64,000 nt of DNA, from contig NZ_CALXSK010000004.1 of the NCBI RefSeq assembly GCF_944391105.1, positions 1-64,000 on the forward strand. The letters run 5' to 3'. Origin of the DNA: an uncultured Victivallis sp. Its GTDB lineage: Bacteria; Verrucomicrobiota; Lentisphaeria; Victivallales; Victivallaceae. Shown here piece after piece: positions 6,475 to 15,485 of this stretch. Below the pieces are notes generated by a model. That model made no database searches and had not been told where the DNA came from. It worked only from the letters and a program-made list of their open reading frames with translations. Each line of letters opens with the position of its first letter. Positions within the stretch are counted from its first letter, which is position 1. Made by a program: the position numbers and the translations under genes.

Positions 6475-8658
6475 ATGAAAAACACTCTCCTCCTTGCCGG
6501 TGCCGGCCTGATGTGCGGTCTGGCGGTCAATGCAGCCGCCCCGGCGCCGGAGCTTCCCTGCCGCTGGGAGCGTCTCAATCTCGACGGCGGCGGCTATATC
6601 GGCAGGATCGTGACCGATCCGAACCGTGCGGGCCGGGTTTACTGCCTTTCCGACAAGGGCGGCATTCACCGCAGCGACGACGGCGGGAAAAGCTGGGTTA
6701 TGAAGAATCGCGGCTTTTTCCGGGAGACCCACTACGGTGTCTCCGACCTGGTGATCGACCCGAAAAATCCGGACCGGCTCGTGGCGGCGGTCGGCAATGC
6801 TCCCTGGGCGTGGAAATTCTGGTATCCCGGCGCCGTGATGGTCAGCAGCGACGGCGGCGAAAGCTGGAAAGAACGGAAAATTCTGGGCTTTCCCGGCGAA
6901 GGTACACCCGGCAAAGACTGGGGCAACCGGCTCAATTTCGCGCCGGACGGCACGCTCTATGCGGCGACCTTCCATCAGGGGCTTTGGAAAAGCTCCGATG
7001 CGGGCGACAACTGGGAGTTCGTGGGATTGGGAGACAAATTCCTGACCAACGTGCTGACCGACCCGGACGATGCGAATCGCCTTCTCGTTTCGGCACGGGA
7101 ACTGCCGCTGGACTCCAACCGCAGCGGCGGTCTTTACGAGAGCCGCGACGGCGGAAAGAGCTGGAACCGCCTGCTGGAACAGAGTGTGACCAGCCTGGAT
7201 CGTGCCGTCTATCGGGCGGATTGGCTGCTGGCCAACTGCGGAAAGGGAGGAATCCTCTTTTCCGAAGACCGCGGCAGAAACTGGCGCGCTCTTCCCGTGC
7301 GGCAGGAGATGACCCGTTTTCATCAGGTGAAATTCCAGCCGGGCCGCGAACCGCGCATCTGGGCGACTGTGCCGGGCGAGGGTGCGCATCTCTTTTACAC
7401 GGATGATTTCGGAAAGAACTGGGTACAGCCCGCGGTGAATTTCCGGCAGGCGCTCCGCTACCCGGCGGACTGGTACATGGATGCCCGGAAATGGACGAAA
7501 TTCAGTTCGCTCAATGGCGTTTATGAAATCACGTTCGACCCGGTGAATCCGGACCGGATCTATCTGGGCGACTTCTTCACGGTTTGGCGCAGCGATGACG
7601 GAGGAGAACACTTCACCGCCTGTCCGAAAGGGATCAATACGCTCTGCGTCTATCAGGTCGCCGTGGATCCCGTCGATCCGCAGACCATTTACGTAAACAC
7701 CGCGGATCTCGGGCTGTTCAAAAGCACCGACGGCGGCAAAAATTTCTTCTGGCCCTTCCGGGATGACAAGAAAACCGGCGACATGCTCATCAACGAGACC
7801 AGTCGTCTGCTCATCGCCGAAAACGATCATCGCAAACTGGCGCTGACCATGACCATCGACTGGCAGAATCCGACCGTCAACGGCTTTTACACCAGTACCG
7901 ACGGCGGTCTGCACTGGGAGAACCGCTCCGAGGGAATCCCCCGGCTGGGCAGTTTCCTGACCGGACTGGTCACACTCTCCGGCGATCATTCGGAACTGCT
8001 TGTCGCGTGCGGCGGCAATGCGAAAATGTCTGGAAATGTCTATTATACCCGCAATGGCGGCGAAAAATGGGAGGTTTTTGCTCCCGGCCTGCCGCAGGGC
8101 AGGCTCTTCGGCGACAACTGGTCGATTCTTCCGAATCTCGTCACCGACGGCACGAACATCTATGCCGCAACGGATCAGGGGCTGTATCACTGCGACCGCA
8201 AGGAGAGGCAGTGGCGGAAAATCGGCGGGGAGGCGCTCAAAGAATACGCCGTCCGGACCATTGAGGCCCTTCCCGAGGCTCCCGGCGTCTTCTGGGTGGG
8301 AACCAACAAGGGGCTTCTCGTCAGCCGCGATGCGGGAAAGAGTTTTTCGAAGGCTTCGCTGCCCGGCATGGAGATGTGCCAGGGAATCGCGATCGACCCG
8401 AAAAATCCCGACCGCTGGTTCGTCGCGGTCGCAGCTCCATGGTGGACAAGCCACACCAACGTTCCCGGTATCTACCTGACCGAGGACGCCGGAAAAAGCT
8501 ACCGGAGACTCAGCGACATGCCGGGCGAGGGCATGGCATGGCGTCTGGCTCTTGATCCGCAGGATTCAAACCGGCTTTACGTGGGGACGAACGGCATCGG
8601 CGCGTGGCGCGCAATCCTGAATCCGGCTTCGAAATCGGAAACGGAAAAGGCAAAGTAA
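6475..8658 (+). CDS. Secreted BNR/sortilin-like beta-propeller protein
   Basis: This 727-residue protein has a signal peptide (residues ~1-22, ending NAAA). The mature part is filled with Asp-box/BNR repeats of the form S-x-D-x-G-x-x-W: SDDGGKSW, SSDGGESW, SSDAGDNW, SRDGGKSW, SEDRGRNW, STDGGLHW and SRDAGKSF. Such repeats build beta-propellers as in sortilin/VPS10 and GH74 xyloglucanases. Frequent DPxNPDRL phrases between repeats are typical of this group. Its position 34 bp after the esterase and 1 bp before a lipoprotein suggests a shared transcript and a role in extracellular glycan binding or cleavage. Catalytic residues of GH74 could not be assigned, so enzyme activity is uncertain. Confidence 0.8.
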   Translation: MKNTLLLAGAGLMCGLAVNAAAPAPELPCRWERLNLDGGGYIGRIVTDPNRAGRVYCLSDKGGIHRSDDGGKSWVMKNRGFFRETHYGVSDLVIDPKNPDRLVAAVGNAPWAWKFWYPGAVMVSSDGGESWKERKILGFPGEGTPGKDWGNRLNFAPDGTLYAATFHQGLWKSSDAGDNWEFVGLGDKFLTNVLTDPDDANRLLVSARELPLDSNRSGGLYESRDGGKSWNRLLEQSVTSLDRAVYRADWLLANCGKGGILFSEDRGRNWRALPVRQEMTRFHQVKFQPGREPRIWATVPGEGAHLFYTDDFGKNWVQPAVNFRQALRYPADWYMDARKWTKFSSLNGVYEITFDPVNPDRIYLGDFFTVWRSDDGGEHFTACPKGINTLCVYQVAVDPVDPQTIYVNTADLGLFKSTDGGKNFFWPFRDDKKTGDMLINETSRLLIAENDHRKLALTMTIDWQNPTVNGFYTSTDGGLHWENRSEGIPRLGSFLTGLVTLSGDHSELLVACGGNAKMSGNVYYTRNGGEKWEVFAPGLPQGRLFGDNWSILPNLVTDGTNIYAATDQGLYHCDRKERQWRKIGGEALKEYAVRTIEALPEAPGVFWVGTNKGLLVSRDAGKSFSKASLPGMEMCQGIAIDPKNPDRWFVAVAAPWWTSHTNVPGIYLTEDAGKSYRRLSDMPGEGMAWRLALDPQDSNRLYVGTNGIGAWRAILNPASKSETEKAK

Positions 8659-8659
8659 C

Positions 8660-10063
8660 ATGGTACCGAAACGGAACAGACTTCTCTTCACGGTCTGGAT
8701 GGCGGGATTCTGCGGCGTTCTGGCCGGATGTTCCGCCGTGGAGTCTCTTCCCATGGCCGGGGCGCCGTATTGCGACAGCGAGATCCGCAACGGCAGTTTC
8801 CGCAGCGGCGTGACGCTGGGCGCGGCGGGAAGGGAGGTCGCGGACGCGGTCTGCGTCGATTCCTACGGAAGCCTGGTCTACGATCTCGGCGGTATGGCGG
8901 ACTCCTTTTCCGCCGAGGCGGGGATCGATGAAGAAGCATACCGGGATGAAGTCCGGCTGGATATCATCGTGGACCGGAAGCTGAAAGAGAGCATCCGCTT
9001 CACCCGTGAAGCGCCGCGCCGGCGGATTTCCGTTCCGCTGGCCGGGGCGCGGCAATTGGAGCTTTCCGTGCAGTACGGGCCGGACTACAGGGCGCAGACG
9101 CTGTGTTTCGCCGATGCGTATTTCCGGGTGCGTGACCGGGCGGCGTTTCAGGAGCATCTGGTCCGCTGCCGCAACCGGGCCGATATGGTGCGCGAGCTGC
9201 CGCCGGGGCCGTTGCCGCCGCTTCCGGCTTGGAAAGAGGTCAAAGTCGAACCGTTCGTCTGGCGGGAGCGTCCTGCTCTCCGGATCGGCAACGGGGTGCT
9301 TGAATACGAGATCGTGCCCTCGTTCGGCGGCAGGCTGGTCGGTTTCCGGAGGATCGGCGGGAAGAATATTCTCGAGCAGCCCCGTCATCCGCTGCCGGAG
9401 GATCTCCGGCGCGGGCGCAGTTATTACCGGCAGCACACACGGTTTGCCCGTTCGGAACCGGCATGGTACTTCCTTCCCGGGGAGGATCTGCATTTGTTCG
9501 GGCCGTACGAACTGCGGTTCGGAAAGGAGGGGGAGTGCATTCTCACTTCACGTCCAAGTTTGTATCTCATGCTGGAGACGGAATATCGCTTTCGGCTGCG
9601 GCCGGGGGCGGATCGCCTGGAAGTGACAACCACTTTTCGCAATCTCGGGAAGTTCTCCCGCCCATGCGGGATCTGGAGTGTTGCGGTTCTTCCGACGGAG
9701 AGCATTGCGACGCTGGAACTGCCCGCGTCGCGCGTTGTGGTCGACGCTCCGGCGGAAACGGCCCGGCTCTGGCGGGATCGCGGGGAATTCTCTCTTCTGG
9801 ATGTCGCGAAGATTCCGTCTGGCCTGAGTCAAAGCGTCGAACGAAGAAGTTCAAATCCGCTGCAGTACATCCGGGCCCGGCTGATTACGGGGGAGATCTT
9901 CTCGATCGAAGTTCCTCCGGCTTCCCGGAGGGCGAAGTTTCCGAGCCACGTTTATTCGACGGATCCGTTCACGGAACTGGAATTTCATTCAGAAACAAAG
10001 GAGCTGAAAGAAAATGAGGAAATCAGCATGCAGGAAATCTGGACATTGCGGATGCCGAACTGA
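8660..10063 (+). CDS. Lipoprotein with a galactose-mutarotase-like domain
   Basis: This 467-residue protein begins with a lipoprotein signal ending in LAGC (lipobox, Cys near residue 24). Residues ~30-170 are a beta-rich domain of unknown type. From about residue 205 ([19 protein letters not shown]) it resembles the mutarotase-like/DUF4380 fold, in which a GGR-x-x-G-x turn opens the sugar-binding beta-sandwich. The ATG follows the stop of the BNR gene by one base, so the two are almost certainly cotranscribed. Likely outer-membrane or periplasmic and involved in recognising the same glycan; no catalytic activity is claimed. Confidence 0.65.
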   Translation: MVPKRNRLLFTVWMAGFCGVLAGCSAVESLPMAGAPYCDSEIRNGSFRSGVTLGAAGREVADAVCVDSYGSLVYDLGGMADSFSAEAGIDEEAYRDEVRLDIIVDRKLKESIRFTREAPRRRISVPLAGARQLELSVQYGPDYRAQTLCFADAYFRVRDRAAFQEHLVRCRNRADMVRELPPGPLPPLPAWKEVKVEPFVWRERPALRIGNGVLEYEIVPSFGGRLVGFRRIGGKNILEQPRHPLPEDLRRGRSYYRQHTRFARSEPAWYFLPGEDLHLFGPYELRFGKEGECILTSRPSLYLMLETEYRFRLRPGADRLEVTTTFRNLGKFSRPCGIWSVAVLPTESIATLELPASRVVVDAPAETARLWRDRGEFSLLDVAKIPSGLSQSVERRSSNPLQYIRARLITGEIFSIEVPPASRRAKFPSHVYSTDPFTELEFHSETKELKENEEISMQEIWTLRMPN

Positions 10064-10154
10064 ACCCCAGACGGAAAGGAGCCCGGAATGGAGACATGAG
10101 ATCATCACCCGTTTCCCCCCGGTTACCAGGATTCAATCACAGGAGAAAATGCTT

Positions 10155-10769
10155 ATGAAACAGAAATTTACATTGATAGAACTTCTTGTTGTTATAGCGA
10201 TCATCGCGATTCTGGCCGCCATGCTGCTGCCGGCATTGAACCAGGCCAGGGGAAGAGCGAACACGACCTCCTGCATTTCGCAGCTCAAGCAGCTGATGCT
10301 CGCAAATATCTTCTATGCGAACACCAATAACGATTATTGTGCCGGATACAGGCAGAACGTGGACAACATCTATCTCGGTTACGAAGTCAGTTATCAGCTG
10401 CTGGTGGCGGCAGGTCAGGATCATAAACCGGATCTCTTCCACTGTCCCGCCGACAATGAACAATACTGGAATACCCTCAAAGACAATTTCAACGGTCTGC
10501 AGGCGACCAGTTACGTCTGGGGAAAAGCCGATTGGAAGTGGAACGGGAGCGGGATGTCGCAATTCCCGACGGTCGTGAAGATCACGTCGGTTCGGGAGCC
10601 GTCCAAATATTTTCTGATGGCAGACCGTGGTGCCGAGCAGACCGATCCCGGCAAGGCTCTCACCTCCCTGGTACACCGTCTCTCCTACAATGTGGGGTTT
10701 CTGGATGGCCATGTTGCGAATTTCAATTTTGTTTCCGGCGTTCCGTGGAAAAGCCGTAAAGATTATTGA
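10155..10769 (+). CDS. H-X9-DG pseudopilin-like protein (prepilin cleavage/methylation domain)
   Basis: This ~204-residue protein starts [19 protein letters not shown], the class III prepilin leader with the conserved Glu five residues after the cleavage site, cleaved and N-methylated by a PilD-type peptidase. The body ends with [12 protein letters not shown], an exact H-X9-DG motif typical of the processing-associated family that is hugely expanded in Lentisphaerae and Planctomycetes. The ATG at 10155 was chosen because AGGAG (10141-10145) is nine bases upstream; an ATG two codons earlier is too close. It lies inside the glycan cluster, between the lipoprotein and the beta-helix gene, as is common for this family near sugar-degrading genes. 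Its mechanistic role is unknown. Confidence 0.9.
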   Translation: MKQKFTLIELLVVIAIIAILAAMLLPALNQARGRANTTSCISQLKQLMLANIFYANTNNDYCAGYRQNVDNIYLGYEVSYQLLVAAGQDHKPDLFHCPADNEQYWNTLKDNFNGLQATSYVWGKADWKWNGSGMSQFPTVVKITSVREPSKYFLMADRGAEQTDPGKALTSLVHRLSYNVGFLDGHVANFNFVSGVPWKSRKDY

Positions 10770-10790
10770 TTCCCGGCGGAGAATGTTGCC

Positions 10791-12641
10791 ATGATTCACC
10801 GAGTTGACAAGACCCGATTGTTTCCCCTGGATTTTTCGGATGGCGACGGGGACGGGGAGTTGCGTCGTCGCTGCGCCGGGCGCGAACTGCTTGAACAGAT
10901 CCGGCGTGCCGCCCGTGCGGGAGAGAAAGTCGTTCGCATTGCCTCCGGAAACTACTGTTTCCCCGGAAAGACCGGGATTCTGCTCGAGAATCTGTGCGAC
11001 ATTGTGATCGAGGCGGAGGAGGAGGCGACCTTCTGGTTCTCCTCCGAAGTCGCTGCGGGTGTTCATTTCCGCAACTGCCGGAACGTGCGTTTTGCCGGAG
11101 TCGCGTTCGACATGGAGGCGCTGCCGTTTCTGCAGGGGACGCTCACGAGCGTCAGCGAAGAGCATCTGACCATCCGGCTTGACGAGTATTTTGTCCGCCG
11201 TTTCCACGAGGAGCGGACGCAGAATCACTTTCGGCTGATGTTCCTCGATCCGGCGGGGAGGTACGAAACCGACAATCTCGACTTCATCATCCCGCGGGAG
11301 AAACTCTCTTTCGACCCGGAGGGAAATCTGTGTGTTCCGGTGCCGGAGCCGGTCTCCCGTCATTGGAGATACCAGCTCCGCATGCCGACGCCCGGCGACC
11401 GGGTCGTGCTGGGAATGCGCCGCGACGGCGGCGGTATGCTGCTGGTCGACAGTTGCGAAAACATGGAGTTTGAAGCGATCACGATCTATGCGTCGCCGGG
11501 TTTTGCTTTTTATGAGACCGGCCATGGCGGCGGGGGGAACACCTATCGTCGCTGCCGGTTGATCCGGCGTCCCGGAACAGATCGGCTTCTGGCCTCGGCC
11601 GCGGATTGCTTCCACTCGATGAATCAGCACCGCGGGCCGTTGATTGAGGCGTGCGAATTCTCCTGGGCGATGGATGATCTCGTCAATATACACGGCTATT
11701 TTCACGTCGTGGTGGAACCGCTCGCAAAAGACGAACTTCTGATCGTCACGCCGTTCGGGACCGATCTGCCGGATGGAACGGAGCTCTTTTTCTTCTCTGC
11801 GCCACGGGGGGTGGAGAAGTGCCGGGCCGTGGTTGTTTCCAGCCGGGAGACGGTCGGGAGCGAAGAGGAGGGGCTGCGTTGCATCAAGGAGCTTTACAAG
11901 CGGAAGTTCGGGATCGAACTGCAGAGTTTTCCCGGCGGATCGTTCTGCCGCATCCGGCTCGACCGTCCGGTAGACATCGAACCCGGCGACTTCGCCTGCA
12001 GTTACGGCAGCTGCGGCTCCGGAGCGATACTCCGGAACAACCATCTGCACGACTGTCATGTGCGGGGCATTCTGCTCAAAGCCGCCGACTGCCGGATCGA
12101 AGGAAACAGCATTGAGCGCATCGCCCTCAACGGAATCATCCTCAAACCGGAATTTTTCTGGCTGGAGGGGCCGATGCCGCGAAACATCGTCATCCGGGGA
12201 AACCGTCTGAACGACTGTGCTTTCGGCCACACCGCGATTGCGGCGATTCTGGTCATGTGCGGCTGCTGTGCTCCGCCGTCCGACCGGATTACGCCGACCA
12301 TCAACACTGAAAAGATCACGATTGCCGACAATGAGATCAGCAACTGCAACGCTGGTCCGGCCATTGCGGTTTTCAACAGCCGCAATCCCCGGGTTTCGAA
12401 CAACCGGATCAACCGCCCTTTTTCGAATCCGGCTGCGTTTGGAAATCTGGACATCAGCCGCCGGCTGGACTTTTTCGGGCGGCCGCTTTCCGAAGAGGAG
12501 AGTTCCCGGCTGCGCGAAACGCACAGCGCGATTTTGTTTCTCAGCAGCGAGGCGATCGAATGTCCGGACAACCGCCTGAACGATCCCGGACATCGTTGCA
12601 GAACGCTCATCTACACCGGTCCCGGATGTCCCGGTAACTGA
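10791..12641 (+). CDS. Right-handed parallel beta-helix protein, possible glycoside hydrolase
   Basis: This 616-residue protein has repeated short beta-strand rungs: CRNVRFAGVAFDM, CENMEFEAITIYAS, NNHLHDCHVRGILLKAADC, RIEGNSIERIALNGIILK and ITIADNEISNCNAGPAIAV. These rungs form a right-handed beta-helix, as in pectate lyases and GH110 alpha-galactosidases. EFSWAMDDLVNIHG, followed by a non-helical beta insertion (~residues 300-380), is reminiscent of GH110, but that assignment is tentative. No signal peptide is visible, unlike its secreted neighbours, so it may act on imported oligosaccharides. The start has CGGAGA nine bases upstream. It is the last gene of the cluster; a strong hairpin follows. 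Confidence 0.68.
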   Translation: MIHRVDKTRLFPLDFSDGDGDGELRRRCAGRELLEQIRRAARAGEKVVRIASGNYCFPGKTGILLENLCDIVIEAEEEATFWFSSEVAAGVHFRNCRNVRFAGVAFDMEALPFLQGTLTSVSEEHLTIRLDEYFVRRFHEERTQNHFRLMFLDPAGRYETDNLDFIIPREKLSFDPEGNLCVPVPEPVSRHWRYQLRMPTPGDRVVLGMRRDGGGMLLVDSCENMEFEAITIYASPGFAFYETGHGGGGNTYRRCRLIRRPGTDRLLASAADCFHSMNQHRGPLIEACEFSWAMDDLVNIHGYFHVVVEPLAKDELLIVTPFGTDLPDGTELFFFSAPRGVEKCRAVVVSSRETVGSEEEGLRCIKELYKRKFGIELQSFPGGSFCRIRLDRPVDIEPGDFACSYGSCGSGAILRNNHLHDCHVRGILLKAADCRIEGNSIERIALNGIILKPEFFWLEGPMPRNIVIRGNRLNDCAFGHTAIAAILVMCGCCAPPSDRITPTINTEKITIADNEISNCNAGPAIAVFNSRNPRVSNNRINRPFSNPAAFGNLDISRRLDFFGRPLSEEESSRLRETHSAILFLSSEAIECPDNRLNDPGHRCRTLIYTGPGCPGN

Positions 12642-12660
12642 ATCCTGACGCATCTCTTGT

Positions 12661-12710
12661 CCCCTCCGCCGGCAAAAATTCCGTTTTTTCCGGCGGAGGG
12701 GGTTGATTTT
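12661..12710 (+). terminator. Terminator-like hairpin after the glycan cluster
   Basis: CCCCTCCGCCGG (12661-12672) pairs perfectly with CCGGCGGAGGGG (12690-12702 region), with a 17-base loop, followed by a short T-rich stretch (TTGATTTT). It separates the beta-helix gene from the BlaI-type operon. Confidence 0.7.
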
Positions 12711-12733
12711 ATAGATTACTCGTGTAACTTATA
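12710..12733 (+). promoter_or_regulatory. Candidate BlaI-type operator upstream of the repressor gene
   Basis: An extended dyad TATAGATTAC-TCGT-GTAACTTATA covers 12710-12733, with a perfect core TTAC...GTAA (12716-12719 and 12724-12727) and 8 of 10 arm positions symmetric. BlaI/MecI repressors bind TACA/TGTA-type dyads in their own promoters. The dyad is 24 bp before the start of the BlaI-type gene and overlaps the likely promoter, which would give autorepression. Confidence 0.55.
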
Positions 12734-12756
12734 GAATCAGAGGGAGGTGTTCCGCG

Positions 12757-13131
12757 ATGGAAGAGATACGGATTCCGGAGAGTGAACTTGAGATTATGAA
12801 GGTGCTGTGGGAGCGTTCGCCGCAGACGCTCCCGGAGATCGTCGGCAACGTGCGGCGCGTGATGCCGTGGGAGGCGGTGACGGTCAAGACGCTGCTCGGG
12901 CGGCTGGTCAAAAAGCAGTTCGTCCGCCGGAGCGGCAGCCGCCGCAGCTATCTGTACGAGCCGCTGATCGAGCGTGCCGCCGTGTTGAAATCCTCCGTCC
13001 GCCGCTTCATGGATACGATGTTCGACGGGGCGCCGGGGGCGATGCTTTCGTTCTTCGTCCGCAACGGTGAACTTTCGCAGGAGGAGATCGCGGAACTCGA
13101 ACGGACGATCGAGGAGCTGAAACATGAGTGA
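12757..13131 (+). CDS. BlaI/MecI/CopY-family repressor
   Basis: This 124-residue protein begins IPESELEIMKVLWERSPQTL, the typical start of the BlaI/MecI winged-helix domain. The recognition region follows (WEAVTVKTLLGRLVKKQFVRR), then the wing and the C-terminal dimerisation helices (FFVRNGELSQEEIAELERTI). The length matches the family (about 120-130). It overlaps the M56 peptidase gene by 8 bp (13124-13131), the standard translationally coupled repressor-antirepressor arrangement. In known systems a signal at the membrane peptidase leads to cleavage of the repressor. GGGAGGT precedes the ATG. The target beyond its own operon is unknown; no beta-lactamase gene is in the window. Confidence 0.9.
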   Translation: MEEIRIPESELEIMKVLWERSPQTLPEIVGNVRRVMPWEAVTVKTLLGRLVKKQFVRRSGSRRSYLYEPLIERAAVLKSSVRRFMDTMFDGAPGAMLSFFVRNGELSQEEIAELERTIEELKHE

Positions 13132-15301
13132 ACTCCTCTTCGGCTATCTCGCAAACTCGATTCTGCGCGGCGCGGTCGTCGTCGGGCTGCTGTGGCTGAT
13201 TGAACTCTGCTGCCGCCGGCGGCTCATCTTTGCGGGCGGGCGGTGGTTGTATCTGGCGGCGCTGCTGCTGATTCTGCTGCCGTTCGAGCAGCTCGCCGTG
13301 CTCCGCGCCTCGACGCCGCTTCCGGTTCGTCATGTCGAGCTGCCGGTGTGGAGTGTCGCATTGCCGCCTCCCGAACCGGAAGAGGCGGCCCCGGCGGCGG
13401 AGGCGTCTGACGTGCAAACTGCGCCGTCCGGAACGGCGTCCGCCGTCTCCGTCTCTCCGGAACCGTCGCGTTCGGTGGTGGAAACGAAAGAGAGGCCCGG
13501 GTTCTCCGGGCGGATTTCAAACTGTTTGTTTCTTCTCTATCTGGCAGGGGCGCTGCTGTTGTCGGCAAAGCAGTTGCGGCGTTTCTTCCAGTGGCGCAAC
13601 CGGGTGCGCCGGTGTATCGCGATCACCGGCGGCCGGGTGTATGACGTGTTCCTCGAGTCGAAACGGTTCGCGAAACTGGAGCATCGCCCGGTCGCCCTGC
13701 GCGACTGCGGCAGACTGCTTCCGGCGGCGGCATGCTTCGGCACGCCGCGGCGCGGAACGGTTCTTTGCCCGCTGGAGGAGTACGCCGCCCTCCCGGATGC
13801 TGAGCTGCGGATGATCCTGATTCATGAGCTGGAGCATTTGCGCAGATACGACAATCCGGTTGCGTTTTTTCTGACGATGGTGGCGAATCTCCTCTATCTC
13901 AACGGGTTTGTCCGGTTTCTCGTCGGCCGTTGGGCGGCGGTTGCCGAACTCGATTGCGATGAGAGGGTTCGTTCCGCGCTCCGGCTTGACCGGCAGGGGG
14001 AGGCGCAGTACGCAGAACTTCTGCTGGCGAGTCAGAGCGGCGGACGCGTCGCCCTGCCGGGCTGCGGGCTCGGCAGTTCCGCCCGGAACTTGAAACTCAG
14101 AATTCAGGAGTGCTTTATGAAACGCTCAAAACGACAACTTTTCGCCCGCTTTGCGGGAGTGACTCTGCTTTTCTGCCTCGGCGTTCTGCTTCTGCCGGAA
14201 CTGCGCGCGGGAGTTCCGCGCGAACCGATCCCGGAGTTCGTGGCGGAACACCTCCCCGCCGACACCCACACTCTCGGTTTCTTCCGTACAGGAGATCTGG
14301 ATGAAAATGGAGCCAAACTGCTCAAAAAAGCCTCCACATCCCTTGCTATCAATCCTTCTCTCCTGTACTTTTTATCGTTTATGAAGGCCACCGAACAGAA
14401 TCATGGAATTTTTTACATGGCGAAGCCCCGATCTCCCGGAGATGTCATCATCCTGCTTAAAAACGGCAATGATTCTGCAGAGATGATTTTGAGTCCGATC
14501 CATATCTACAAAAACATGACCATACGAGCACTGAATGACGGTTATTTTCTGTTTTATCCATCCAATGAGAAACCGGCCGCATATGGCTTGCCGGAAGAGT
14601 TGCGTATGAAAATTGCCGCTGAACCGGGTGATATTCTCCGCCTGGTCGGCTCCAACGTCCCTTATATAACACGTCTTATCAAGCGGGACAAAAGCTACAT
14701 CCTTTCCGCTCTGCTTCCGGAAGAGGTGCAGAAGGATTTTTCGAAAGAGGCAGTCATCCGACGGCTCACGGCTTCGCTTCCGGAAGCGGAAAAGGCGGCG
14801 ACCAGCGAGTTCATCTCGCAGACGCTGAACACCTCGATTGTCAAGGTGGATGGCGTAAATGCTTTTTTGCTGGAGTGTCCGGTTTCCGAAAAAATGCTGG
14901 AATTGACAGGAGAACTTCTGCGTCAACTCCGCGATGAGAAGCAAGCCGCGAATGCCCCGCACGTCGTCTCGGTCGAACCCGCCAACGGCGCGACGAATGT
15001 CGATCCGAATCTCAAGGAGATCAAAGTGACCTTCGACCGCCGGATGAATCCGACCAGCTGGTCTTTCTGTCAGAAAAGCGATGTTGATTTCCCGGAATTT
15101 GTCGGCAGGCCCTCGTACAACAGGGAACAGACCGTCATCACCGTACCGGTTCGCCTGCGCCCGGAGTGCACTTATAATCTCTATTTGAACTCCCCGCCAT
15201 ATTTCGGGTTCACTTCCGAGGCGGGGGGCGTGTTGGAGGCATATCACTACACCTTCACCACCGGCAAAGGAAGCGTGCCGGAAAGCGCAGCCGAGCAGTG
15301 A
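13124..15301 (+). CDS. BlaR1/MecR1-type M56 membrane metallopeptidase with a novel sensor domain
   Basis: This 725-residue protein has N-terminal membrane segments near residues 5-28, 38-58 and 125-145. The zinc peptidase motif HELEH (His234-Glu235-His238) follows, with further segments near 245-268 and 340-360. Between the membrane helices is a variable cytoplasmic/periplasmic stretch rich in Pro and Ala (~residues 80-120). The C-terminal ~360 residues are extracytoplasmic. Unlike BlaR1, they show no penicillin-binding SxxK region; the final ~100 residues (VEPANGATNVDPNLKEIKV) resemble a bacterial Ig-like Big_5 domain. It therefore probably senses something other than beta-lactams and inactivates the upstream BlaI-type repressor. 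An internal ATG at 14117 has its own AGGAG six bases upstream. Confidence 0.85.
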   Translation: MSELLFGYLANSILRGAVVVGLLWLIELCCRRRLIFAGGRWLYLAALLLILLPFEQLAVLRASTPLPVRHVELPVWSVALPPPEPEEAAPAAEASDVQTAPSGTASAVSVSPEPSRSVVETKERPGFSGRISNCLFLLYLAGALLLSAKQLRRFFQWRNRVRRCIAITGGRVYDVFLESKRFAKLEHRPVALRDCGRLLPAAACFGTPRRGTVLCPLEEYAALPDAELRMILIHELEHLRRYDNPVAFFLTMVANLLYLNGFVRFLVGRWAAVAELDCDERVRSALRLDRQGEAQYAELLLASQSGGRVALPGCGLGSSARNLKLRIQECFMKRSKRQLFARFAGVTLLFCLGVLLLPELRAGVPREPIPEFVAEHLPADTHTLGFFRTGDLDENGAKLLKKASTSLAINPSLLYFLSFMKATEQNHGIFYMAKPRSPGDVIILLKNGNDSAEMILSPIHIYKNMTIRALNDGYFLFYPSNEKPAAYGLPEELRMKIAAEPGDILRLVGSNVPYITRLIKRDKSYILSALLPEEVQKDFSKEAVIRRLTASLPEAEKAATSEFISQTLNTSIVKVDGVNAFLLECPVSEKMLELTGELLRQLRDEKQAANAPHVVSVEPANGATNVDPNLKEIKVTFDRRMNPTSWSFCQKSDVDFPEFVGRPSYNREQTVITVPVRLRPECTYNLYLNSPPYFGFTSEAGGVLEAYHYTFTTGKGSVPESAAEQ

Positions 15302-15314
15302 TCCCGCCGCGCCT

Positions 15315-15342
15315 CCCCTCCGTGTAAAATCCGACGGAGGGG
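15315..15342 (+). terminator. GC-rich hairpin after the BlaR1-type gene
   Basis: CCCCTCCG (15315-15322) and CGGAGGGG (15335-15342) form an 8-bp perfect stem 14 bases after the stop codon. There is no T-run, so termination strength is uncertain; it may instead stabilise the mRNA end. Confidence 0.45.
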
Positions 15343-15485
15343 TGCGCAGCCGGGGAATTCCGAAAAACGTCGTTGCTCTTCTTGAAAATTCCGGGAATGG
15401 AGATACCGTAATTGGAAAGGCAGATTTCATCCGGAAAAACAGCGGGTCGCGGCAGAATCTCCGCGGCTCCACGAAAGGTACGACT

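Noticed and set aside
5118..6578. 486-codon minus-strand open frame opposite the esterase
   Set aside because: Antisense shadow of a gene with signal peptide and catalytic triad on the plus strand.
6331..8454. 707-codon minus-strand open frame opposite the BNR gene
   Set aside because: The plus strand carries clear Asp-box repeats; the minus frame has none and has shadow-type composition.
10137..12653. 838-codon open frame on the minus strand opposite the beta-helix gene
   Set aside because: It is a shadow of the real gene in GC-rich DNA; the plus-strand frame has the beta-helix pattern, a ribosome site and host codons, whereas the shadow is Arg/His/Pro rich and unlike any family.
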